Source: Circinella umbellata
Taxonomy: Eukaryota > Mucoromycota > Mucoromycetes > Mucorales > Lichtheimiaceae
Length of the DNA stretch: 64,000 bases
Reading direction: 5' to 3'
Assembly: GCA_025093555.1 (NCBI GenBank)
Contig: JAIWNF010000049.1
Span: 186,001 to 250,000 of the forward strand
The notes beneath the pieces were generated by a model. That model made no database searches. It was not told the DNA's origin and worked only from the letters and a program-made list of their open reading frames with translations. Below are positions 1-9,613 of the stretch, piece after piece. How positions within the stretch are numbered: position 1 is the first letter of the stretch; the number at the start of each line of letters is the position of its first letter. The translations under genes were made by a program, and so were the position numbers.

Positions 1-270
1 AGGATTACAAGAAAAAGACATATAAATTACAATATAAAAAATAAGTGGGATCATATAAAGAGTAGCTGAAAAAAAAAGATTATCATAGAACAAAGAATGC
101 TTTGTGTTATACAAATTGCGAAGCAACAAAATGTCATATAAGTAGAGAAGAAGAAGAAATCGAGGCATACGTAGAAGAATGTGAAAAAAATGACATATAT
201 ATAGTACAAAATGATATAAAATATTGAAATTAACATATTAAATAAAAACGATAATTCTTGGAAATTTCTT

Positions 271-1045
271 TTACAAGTCATCATCTTCGTCTTTTGGCTC
301 GTGGTGGACTCTAGAGCCAAAATTTGGACTGTTAAATAATATTTCTGTTGCATCATTATAAGAAATATTGTTGTATCAACTGAACACAAGCCTCAGGCAC
401 AAGGGCACTTTGCAGAAAAGGTAGCCACATAAGGGGTTTAGTGTCTTCAAATGTTATTTTTTTGTTAACATGAACTCGTGTTGCAAAACCTTGAGAATTA
501 TTGCTGAACCACGGTTCCTGTAATACCCAGCCTATCCGTATTATTGTATATAATACTTATTATTAGTATATGTGCAATAATTTTATTACGTGCATACTTA
601 TTTGAAAATGTTATTACCGATGCTTTATCAAAGCGAAAATACTGACTAGAAGTTGATCTTGATTTGGTCACACCGTTCTGCTTAATGAATTCTATTTCGG
701 CTTTTAGAAAAGAACTGTCTAATGTGCCTTTTGCAATCATGAGTAAAGAGTCTTTTAATGAAAATTCCTTTGTGGCAAAGCTTTGAAATCAATTTCCATT
801 GGGTATTAACCCGCTTCATTTGCTTCTTTTTTATGAACAATTTCAACACGATGCACCCGACAAAAATCCAGTTTTTCATTTATGGTAGTTCGTCGTTCAG
901 GAGTTCGACTACGGTAACGGACAGAAACATTTTCCATTTGTTTTCGCGATTTATTCTTGAATGCTTCATTTTGGCCCAGGTATTCGTCGTACTCCTTTTT
1001 GACAGCCTGAGTCATAGGGACCGAAGGGGTGCTCAAAGGAGACAA
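271..1045 (-). pseudogene. RTC4-like domain protein, frameshifted remnant
   Basis: Read on the minus strand, the pieces line up with the RTC4-like domain (named after yeast Restriction of Telomere Capping 4). In order they are a basic N-terminal part from 1045, a block ending KLDFCRVHRVEIV, an IDFKALPQR block near 790, a helical stretch LLMIAKGTLDSSF near 740, GYYRNRGSAIILKVL near 520, then ALVPEACVQLI near 390, and an acidic end KDEDDDL with a stop at 271. Consecutive blocks lie in different frames: about 820-780, about 440 and about 350. One intron (about 527-611, donor after DKAS) still splices in frame. At least three frame changes make an intact gene unlikely. The family call rests on remembered family patterns, and the function of the domain is poorly known. 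Confidence 0.6.
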
Positions 1046-1148
1046 GTAAAACGGACATTTGATTACGCCTATTAATATTTATATATGAGTAAGTTGTTAG
1101 AAGAAAAATGATAGACATATTTTAATTATAAAAGCACTTTTTTTTACC

Positions 1149-1207
1149 TAAAGTAGACGAAGGGCGTGCCAAATACTTAAAGCAGACGAAGGGCGCGGCA
1201 AGTTACT
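1149..1207. repeat. two-copy tandem repeat of about 29-30 bp
   Basis: Two adjacent imperfect copies share AAAG(T/C)AGACGAAGGGCG and then diverge slightly. The repeat lies between the RTC4-like remnant and the orphan nuclease-like gene. It codes for nothing recognisable. Confidence 0.7.
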
Positions 1208-1577
1208 AAAGTGCCTGGTTAAAATTAACGCGTCCATAGGCATTCCCTATAAAATTTCTCATACGTATGTGTAACTTCGTTGTATTATTTAATCTTGTAC
1301 TTTGACTCTTCCCAGTCCATTTTTCTTTTCTTTTCCCCACTTTAATCTTATCTACGAGAATAGTAAGTTTTATCCTTATTATATACATTATAGTTTATCT
1401 CTTTATTAACAGTTATATCAATAAATAGCCTATAGTTTACACATTTAAAGTTAACGTATATCAGTCCCGTAAAATCTCCATTGCGTGTTTCGTTTGACAT
1501 TGAATCACCGCCAAGGTACATTATGCATACAATCAATTTGAAACATTCAGGTATCTTTTTTTTAACAACTACGTATT

Positions 1578-3921
1578 ATGGCTAGTTATTTAGGTTCAAA
1601 AGAGCTTCAAGAATATATTGCTAGTGAACCCGAACCTGATTTCAAACTGTTTATTGCAAAAAACAAAAACGACATTGCAGTATGGTCGTCTTCTTTCAAC
1701 ATTTGTTCAGCACTCGATCTCTTTACAATATGGGAAAACAGATATAAAGCAGCATGGAATTTGGATTCGATAAAAGGAAAGAAACAATGTCCAAGGTATA
1801 TATATTGACACGTATAAAAAAAATAGCTTAAAATAATATTGGTTCATTTTTTTTTTAAAAAAAACAGGATAACCGTGAAAGACACGCTTTACTTGTGGCA
1901 GTCAATTGAGAACATAATTCATGCAATCGTAAGTTAATAGTGAAAACTTTCCAATGAATATAGTAGTAGCAACTGTAATGACCAACATATTATTTATAGA
2001 AATCCATAAAAGGTGAACATGCACATGAAGCCTTTACGATTCCAAAGGGCAAGAGCTCTTTTCCAGTTGCATTCAAACAAGCCTCAGTGTGAGTAGATAA
2101 ATGATTAATTAATAATAAGCCTCATACACTTGTCGCTAACTGTTGTTTTTGATGTTCACAATTGTGGACAAAATAGTGATACAACAAGAACACAACAAAC
2201 CTCTATTGAAACACTTGATCAGCTTGAGAATTCTAGCTCTTCTGAGCAGAGTTCATGTTCATCGCCTGATGATATATTACCAGTATATCAATACAATAAC
2301 AATAATATTCCCGTTCCCTTGGCCAACAAAAGATACAATATCAATCAATTTGATGTATCTTTGGCTTTCCATGCCTTTCAATCGGTAGCTAGTAAAAACA
2401 TCGACACCATGAATATTGAATTAAACGTATCGCACATATTGTAAGTATATAGTAACGAATATACATCAGAGCAAAAAAAAAAAAAGAGAGAGAGAGAGAG
2501 AGAATTACTAACACTAGTTCATCTCAGGGCTTTGTCATCTATCTTTCTTATCCAACGAGAAAAATGTCATCCAGATTTGATTGGAGTTTTTACAGAAGAA
2601 AAATTAAAAGATATTTTCAATGACCAATGTAAGCGTTTCAAGACCAGAAAATATAATCATACAAGCATCAGGAACGTTGATCAAATTACAAGTATTATCA
2701 AGGTAGATTATCATGCTCTCGTCATATATGGAATAAAAGAGTAATGAAGAATATTAATGGATTTTACTTTCTGTTTATTTTTTTCTTTATTTTTAGAATG
2801 TCAAAAATGATCTACTTACAAGAGAAAATGGCATTATTGAAACGTATCGTTTAGGATTCACACCATCCCCTTTATCATTAGTAACAACAACAATAACAAA
2901 CCTCCCCACTCCTACTTTCTCTGCATCACCAGAACAGCAGTCACCTGATCATCAAGAAGCAGTACCAGGTCCATTATTGCCTCTTCCTAAAAATGTTAAT
3001 AAGATTTTGAAATGTGTGGTCAATCTGTAAGTATTTTATTTAACATTGGCGACGAAAAGTAAGGGTTGGAATAATAATAACTCAAATAATCTTTTCATAT
3101 TTTATAGAATTGAAAAATTACCTAACCAAGATATCAAGGAGGATTTCCTTGAGTTAGAGTTTTATCATAGATTCATTGACCCCATATTATCAGGATTATT
3201 TGATGATCCAGATAACGGAATTTTGTTCAGATGGTAAGTGTAGTACTCAATTGATTTTATTATTCAAATGACATTCATTATATTTTAATACCTATAAATA
3301 GGACCATTGAACCCAATGAGGAATCAGAACATGAGTATATGACAAGGAAGTGTCCTGACGGCACAATCACCCTATTAGATGGCCTCTATTTTGGGCCATC
3401 TTTAGGCTTTGTTGACGTCAAAAGCGCAAAACGAGAACATGATAAGCATGTCATATCGAACGACCTTGTTCGACTCGGACTATTATCTAAAAATGCCATC
3501 GACCAATCAAATGCAAATGGTTGCTTGGTAATACAAGTAAGAGGCAAGTATTAATAAACAGCAAAAAAAAACTCGGATTCTTAGTAAGCACTTGAGACAC
3601 TTATACTCTCAACATTATTATTTAGGGTTGACACTTGATTTTTATATCACAAAACTCGCTGCGGATGGAATGTATACCATGTTTCATTTATACAGTCTAA
3701 AGGCACCATCATCAATAGAGTCATTACAAGGATTTGTCGCGTACTTTGATGAAATTCTATCTATACTGGATATCTTTGACGAACACTGTCTTACTTTCAC
3801 TACCGGCGACACTATTCAACATAGTTTTAAACGAAAATCTTTGTCCGATGAAGCATTTGACACCATCTTATCAAAAATGAAAAGTAACAAACGACCATGC
3901 TATACATCTTATAACCAGTAG
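1578..3921 (+). CDS. orphan nine-exon protein with possible PD-(D/E)XK nuclease core
   Basis: Proposed exons: 1578-1795, 1868-1928, 2000-2088, 2120-2440, 2528-2702, 2797-3026, 3108-3233, 3302-3543 and 3626-3921, giving about 585 residues. Frames join cleanly at every junction. Two junctions are odd: intron 3 would be only 31 nt, and intron 8 uses a GC donor (AG|GCAAGT). No signal peptide or membrane segment is seen. The C-terminal third has an ordered core: ILFRW-TIEPNEE, then CPDGT, then GFVDVKSAK, then a helix NDLVRLGLLSKNAID, then CLVIQVRG-LTLDFYIT. PD followed about 20 residues later by D-x-K between hydrophobic strands, then a helix, is the layout of PD-(D/E)XK nuclease folds. Similar proteins seem to be a multi-copy Mucoromycota family, from memory only. 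Nuclease activity is an inference. The gene stands alone, with no partner gene adjacent. Confidence 0.6.
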
Positions 3922-5235
3922 CTCCATCTCAACATCAATCTCACCAAAAGCCTTCAAAAATAAAAATAAAATTGCGTATAAAACAACAACGTAGTCCATC
4001 ATACGACTCAACTATACAATAATAATAAGAAAGTGATTGAAATACTCAATGAATTATATCAAGCGCAGTATACTTTTTCAATAAGAACCCAGAATATGAA
4101 TTTATCTATTCACCCCCTTCCTTCTTCTCTTTTGAGATTAAAATATTCAATACCTATATGTATACACTTATTTTAAAATACAAAATTGATACGTAGTGCT
4201 ACGTTTTAATATGTTTTTAAGTCTAATTACTAGCAACCATGTTCAAAAGAGCACTCAAATATATTTAATTCGATTGATTAATAATTACCTCCTTCAATAA
4301 GCACTATTTATTTTTGAACAAAGTCCTTATATTTATTTAAATGAGTAAATTCTTTTCAAATTAAATATCATACGTACGTACAGTATGAAAAATACGATAT
4401 ACAATAACTGTACAACGTGCCGCGTAATATTTCCAGTAAATGTCTTCTTGGTTTATGGTAAGTTTCTTAAAGTATTACAAGTCGCCGTTTCACCTAATCA
4501 AGACCGTAAAACTAAAAAGTTAGTAAGCCTATATATTTATATGTTTAGCAGTTGTGAAAATCAAATCTAGTCTTCAACTTATATCATACACTCGTTTATC
4601 AAAAATCATTTATTCTCTATACAACTTGAAACTGACATACGTTACCAATGGAAAAACAGCATCATCCGTAATACGGAAATGATTGAAGTTTCCTCACCAG
4701 AGAATGCCCCGACAATGACGAAAAACACTAGTCGGGGACGCTTTTAATTTTGGGGTCCTAAATCACTCATTCAATTAGAGACTATCTTTATAAATGAGGC
4801 GTACTTTTATATATTCCCTTCACTCACTTTATATCAAGGTACAACATAAAGATACTTGGGTAACGCTGTACTGTTTCGTTTTCGTTGGTAGCAATAATAC
4901 CTTTGGAGTTAAATTTGTTGGATACGTAACAAGAAAAATAATGAGGATAAAGTAATAAAAACATTTTTTGATGTCTGTTGATGTTATTATTAAAATGATA
5001 TGTTAAAAGTGGAGCTCACATATTTTTAGTCTTTTTATGCGCAAAACCACTAATAATGATAGCAAAAAAAAAAAGTAATTTCTCAAATGCTAACTGTACA
5101 GGAATTTGTTACATGGAATAACCGGATTAGAAATTTTAGGCTACACTATTCCAAATCCAGCCCTTTTTTCTGCCGTGTATACTTTTTTTTTTCTTTTTAA
5201 CACTTTTTTTTTCAAACCAAAAAAAAAAACCACTC
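3922..5235. other. intergenic, AT-rich
   Basis: No convincing gene is seen. An inverted repeat CCCCGAC...GTCGGGG (4707-4713 and 4731-4737, 17-nt spacer) stands out as a GC-rich hairpin in an AT-rich stretch. Long T and A runs just before 5236 suggest the promoter/5'UTR of the DNAJC8-like gene. Confidence 0.6.
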
Positions 5236-6125
5236 ATGGGCGATCAAGACCTCGAACGTTACTTTTCACAATCTGAAAAACAACTTGAAATCGAACGTGT
5301 TTTAAAATGTTTTAAACTCGATCCTTTTTCTATATTGGAATTACCTTATGGTAAACCAGAACCAAAACAAATCAAGACCCAATATCGTAAAAAGAGTTTA
5401 ATGATTCATCCAGATAAAGTAAAACATGATCGTGCTCAAGAAGCTTTTTCCATGTTAAAAAAAGCAGAATCAGAACTTCATGATGATACACGGATTAAAT
5501 TTTTACTTTCAGTTATTGAAGAAGCTAAAGTAGAAGCTTTACGTGACAATGGATATAAAGTGAAAACCCAAGTGGTTGCTACGACTACGGATGCATTGAA
5601 ACAAAAGGAACAACAAGAAAAAGAAGAACAAGAACAACAGCAAAAGAAAGAAGAGGAGAATGATAATAATAAAGAAGGAAATGATGATGAATCAATTGGT
5701 TCAAAAAGGAAAAAGACAGTGATTGAATCAGCTACTGTAGTTGATTCAGGACAATATCCATTTTTAAAGACACCTAGTGGTCAGGAAGCTGTCAAAGCTA
5801 AAGTGAAAGAAATTTTGATTGAAATGGAGTTACGTCGACGACGTCAATTGAAAAAAGAAATGGAAGCAGAAGGTAACTATAAATATAATCCAGCATATAG
5901 AATTTAACAAGTTGAATACTTATACTGGGTAATATCTTTTTAATTAAATAAAAAAAAATAGGTGCAGAAGCACGTAAAGCAGAAGAAGAAGTACAAACAC
6001 GAAAACGACAACGTGAAGAACAAAAACAATGGGAAGCAACTCGAGATCAACGAGTAAATAGTTGGAGAGATTTTCAAAAGAAAGGTGGTAAAAAAGTGAA
6101 AAAAGTGAAACGATCTGGATTATAA
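5236..6125 (+). CDS. DNAJC8: DnaJ homologue subfamily C member 8 (spliceosome-associated J protein)
   Basis: Two exons, 5236-5872 and 5962-6125, encode about 266 residues. The J domain sits at residues 26-90 (FKLDPFSILELPYG..., then the Hsp70-stimulating HPD motif at 58-60 within MIHPDKVKHDRA). After it come a glutamine/glutamate-rich coiled segment (about 120-160) and a basic C-terminal tail with WEATRDQRVNSWRDF and KKGGKKVKKVKR. This architecture is that of DNAJC8/S. pombe Spf31, a nuclear J protein found with spliceosomal complexes. The intron has donor GTAACT and acceptor ATAG, and joins codon G|GT in frame; reading through it would stop after NPAYRI and lose the conserved tail. The gene is tandem with the coilin gene 660 bp downstream. 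Confidence 0.88.
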
Positions 6126-6787
6126 GGAGGGGGGGTTCTCATTTTATTTTATTTTCATAATACGTTGTATATATTCTATATTACTTTTCTTTTATCAGTA
6201 TACCTTTTTTTTTTCTATTCTATTTGGAGTAGACTCTCTCTCAGTCAAATCATCCATCCATCTAAACATTCATACATCCCACATTCTTCAATATTATTTT
6301 GGTGAATACGTTTATAAAAAAAAAGTCTACCAGCCAATTCATTTTCCTTCCTCGGTCAAAAAGAAAACACACACATCTTCAAGTGTATAACTTACTATTC
6401 AACTTATACTATCTATTCTGTGTATATCATATTTACCAACCTATTCAATAATTCATTACGGTGGTTTAATTCAGACATATTGATCTGTGTATTTTGACCA
6501 TAACAATTCAAATTACTACGTAAGGGAATTGGATGGATGGATGTTTCTTTTTCATAAATATTACAAGTTGATATACATATATATATAAGTATTCATTTTA
6601 TATATAACAAACATGTTGAAATCTAGCAAGACTCTTTATATGACTGTGATATCTTTTGTCATGCCATCAAAAATCTCAATTCATTTAAATGTCCTATTCC
6701 AAATTTTTGTAACAACTTAAAAAAAGCTTTTTTTTTTTTTTTGGCTGTCTTATTTTACCTATATCCTTTTTTTTTCGCCCTGTCCCA
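6126..6787. other. intergenic region between DNAJC8 and coilin genes
   Basis: A 662-bp AT-rich gap without a gene. It should hold the 3'UTR of DNAJC8 and the coilin promoter. T-runs directly precede the coilin start codon, as is common for other genes in this window. Confidence 0.6.
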
Positions 6788-8379
6788 ATGCGTATTGCTT
6801 TAGAAACACTCGATCCTTTACCTTTTTATAAATCTTGGTTTGTATTTGAAGAAAATGACGATAGTACAGTGGCCGATCTACGAAAGGCACTCAACCGATC
6901 TCTCCAACTCGCGAAAAAAAGCTCCCACATTAAACTTATGAGTGGTGGATTTGAATATTTACCCCAATTCAAGTTAAAGAATTACATTTATAATAATGAA
7001 GTGATTATGTAAAGTTTATAGTTTTTGATTTTTTAAATTAAATATCTGTTTAAGAAGTAAAAAACTTATGATAATTTTTATATATCTATAATTTAGTGTT
7101 GAAAGTTGTAAAGACAAACCTATTCTCAACACACCTGCTGTTATGGAAACACATATGAAAAAGAAGAAGGAGGAGGATAAAAAGAAACGAGCTAAAGAAA
7201 CAAAGAAACGTGAAAAAGAAGAAGAAAAAAAAAAGAAAAAGCAAGTAAAAGAAAAGAAATCCATTCAATCAAAGGAGAAAGAATCAAAGAAAAAACGAAA
7301 ACGTGAAGAAGTTGAAGAAGATGATAAAACAAATGTTGAACTGAAAGAAGATGAACCAGTGAAAAAAATGACAAAGACACAAAAACGAAACTTACGACGA
7401 AAATTAGTTATAAAGAAACGTAAAGAACAACAACAACAGCAGCAATTGAATCAATCTACAGTTGAAAAGGAACCCCCATCTTCAGATGATGAACCACCAA
7501 CACAATTATCATCACGAAAAGAAGTGATAACAACAACACCACCACCATCCAATGATACCATGAAAAAACCATCCACTCGTTTATTAAAACAAAACAAAAA
7601 CAAAAAAGCCAACTTTTTAAAACACATGGGTAAAAAACAACAATCGCATGTTCGTTTTGAACCATCTACGAGTGATAATGAGGTAGAAGAAGATACCCAA
7701 GAAGAAGCAGAACATCAAAAACAGGAGTTGAATGATAATGGATCTGCTATTGTTACTTGGAATGAAGCTGATGAAAATTATGATGGACCTACAAAAGGAA
7801 ATGTTCAATATCCAATTTATAATGTGGGTAATTATTTTCATGCAGATACATCTTCTGTCTCAGCAAAGGATAATGAATCCACTCTTGAAACGAAGAATGT
7901 GACAAATAAACAACCATTAACACCCAAAGTGATTGAAAAGCCTGATTATGAAAAGTTACCATCATTAAGTTTTTCAGGTCCTTTCCCAGTACCCAATGAA
8001 TTATTAGCTATTAAGGTATATATATATATGTATATACGTCTTTTTTTTTCTGGGTACTTTAACATAAAACAATTGGTTCATAAAGGATGTTCTAAACAAT
8101 TATATATAGTTATTGGAAATGTCATCCTCTTATACACCCGAAATATCTGATTGGAAACAAGTAAAAGTACTTGAATTTGACCAGGAACAAGGGATATTAA
8201 ATGTTGAATTTCAACCTGGATTTTTATTAAAAGAACAAACTGGAAAATTTACAATTCGAGAAAATAATGGATACCACGAAGAAGAAGAGGAAGAAGAGGA
8301 AGAAGAAGAAGAACAATATTTAGAAGATCAAACTAAACAGTTAACACAAATGGATATAGTTGATATGCGTAGACTTTAA
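6788..8379 (+). CDS. COIL: coilin homologue (Cajal body scaffold)
   Basis: Three exons, 6788-7008, 7097-8015 and 8110-8379, encode about 469 residues. Residues 1-85 resemble the coilin N-terminal self-association domain (MRIALETLDPLPFYKSWFVF...). The middle, about 90-330, is a long lysine/glutamate-rich disordered region with several basic clusters fit for nuclear import. The C-terminal domain begins with GPFPVPNELLAIK and continues across the splice junction as LLEMSSSYTPEISDWK, closely like the human coilin Tudor-like domain (LELTSSYSPDVSDYK). It then runs through GKFTIRENNG and a poly-glutamate tract to IVDMRRL. The phase-0 junction AAG|TTA was chosen because it restores this motif. Coilin organises snRNP maturation in Cajal bodies; it is absent from budding yeast, so its presence here is informative. 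The neighbouring DNAJC8 also works in snRNP/splicing biology. Confidence 0.85.
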
Positions 8380-8632
8380 AATGAATCAATATTGAGGGAA
8401 GAAAAAAAAAAGTTTCTAGTTTTTTTTTTTTTGTAAATATAAGAATATAATCAATTAAAAAAGTAATAAAATAAATATGATAGAAATAGGACAAATAATG
8501 AGATGAAAGGTATAGAAAGAAGGAAAGGAAAGGGGCACAGTAATAAGGAGGAAATAAAGTAGGAGAGAAAGGATTATGTGTATGAACTTTCACACGTTAA
8601 AAAATAAAAAGAAAATGAATGAATGAATGAAT

Positions 8633-9613
8633 TTAGGTAGCGGCTGCTTTCTTTGTATCATATTCAATACGTTTATTTGGATCAATAACAGATGATTGGT
8701 TCCATCGCATCCATGAAGAAAACATTGCCAACTTGATACGGAAAGTCATTGGTAAAAATGAAGATTGTTTTTCTGTAGATGGTTGACGAACAGGCCACGA
8801 GTGAAGAACGGATACTTGTTGTTTAACACCTACAACACGACTTTCAAGTATAACCTCATATAATGTCAATTGCCAACTACCATCAATTTCAATTTGAATT
8901 GTTTCCTTGGCTTTGTCACGCATACGTTTCAATGTTTGTTTGGGTATAGGTCTTAATACATTATAAGCCAAATCAATGCGATCCATAGGACTAATATCAA
9001 ACGCAGCACATTGATTTTTCATCTTTTGTTCCACTTTTTGGGCGAATTGATCATAACTTGAATCGGTACGAAATTTTATAGTTAATGCACGTGAAGGTCT
9101 TTCTGTAATGTCATATCCACAAAATGTAGGTGGGGATAAATTTTTTGCCAATGTATCCAATTCGTGTTGGATGACTGAAACAAAATTTTCTACAGTATGC
9201 CATTTATTATCCACCTGATCATCTCGTTCAATATGGACTCGACCCAAAACAGATATATGGGGGGATGCATTATGAGCTTGATTAGGTCCAAATTGGGTAA
9301 ATGACTTTTCTTGAAATGTTTCCAAGGATGTTTGAAATGACGTGCCTTTGCATGGTTCCAAGTATAAAGCGAATGATCGTCGTGCTTCTCGTAAACGATG
9401 AGGAGCAGGTGCTCCTGAATCAGCAGTTAAATGAAAAGGATCGAGTTTGAATTCCGTAAAGTCAGGTACTTTGGATGAGTTTGCAGAATGGGTTGACGTA
9501 GCTGCTGTACTGACGGTACTAACAAGTCCACTACTACCAGTGACAGGTGTACTAATGACAGAATAGGAATCGAGAATGGGTTGTTGAGGTTGTTGGGATT
9601 GTTGAGTTAACAT
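8633..9613 (-). CDS. 2H-phosphoesterase-like protein, second catalytic motif missing
   Basis: A single exon of 326 residues from the ATG at 9613. An in-frame ATG at 9709 would add 32 residues, mostly hydrophobic (LITLVIVIIIIIR). That addition comes from a TAT/TTA-rich tract, so I prefer 9613, but a membrane-anchored form is possible. Residues 1-50 are Q/S/T-rich and disordered. Residues 79-220 resemble fungal UBASH3-type 2H phosphoesterases: FALYLEPCKGTSF, SLETF, FGPNQAH, then SPHISVLG with the H-x-S motif at 119-121. The place where a second H-x-S is expected reads MDRIDLAYN (212-214), so the second catalytic histidine is arginine. The fold call is moderate; activity is doubtful. It converges on the coilin gene, with 253 bp between stops. 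Confidence 0.6.
   Translation of the reverse strand: MLTQQSQQPQQPILDSYSVISTPVTGSSGLVSTVSTAATSTHSANSSKVPDFTEFKLDPFHLTADSGAPAPHRLREARRSFALYLEPCKGTSFQTSLETFQEKSFTQFGPNQAHNASPHISVLGRVHIERDDQVDNKWHTVENFVSVIQHELDTLAKNLSPPTFCGYDITERPSRALTIKFRTDSSYDQFAQKVEQKMKNQCAAFDISPMDRIDLAYNVLRPIPKQTLKRMRDKAKETIQIEIDGSWQLTLYEVILESRVVGVKQQVSVLHSWPVRQPSTEKQSSFLPMTFRIKLAMFSSWMRWNQSSVIDPNKRIEYDTKKAAAT

Noticed and set aside
7016..7841. Hydrophobic minus-strand frames opposite coilin
   Set aside because: They are the complement of the lysine/glutamate-rich coilin middle region, which reads as F/L/S-rich in reverse.
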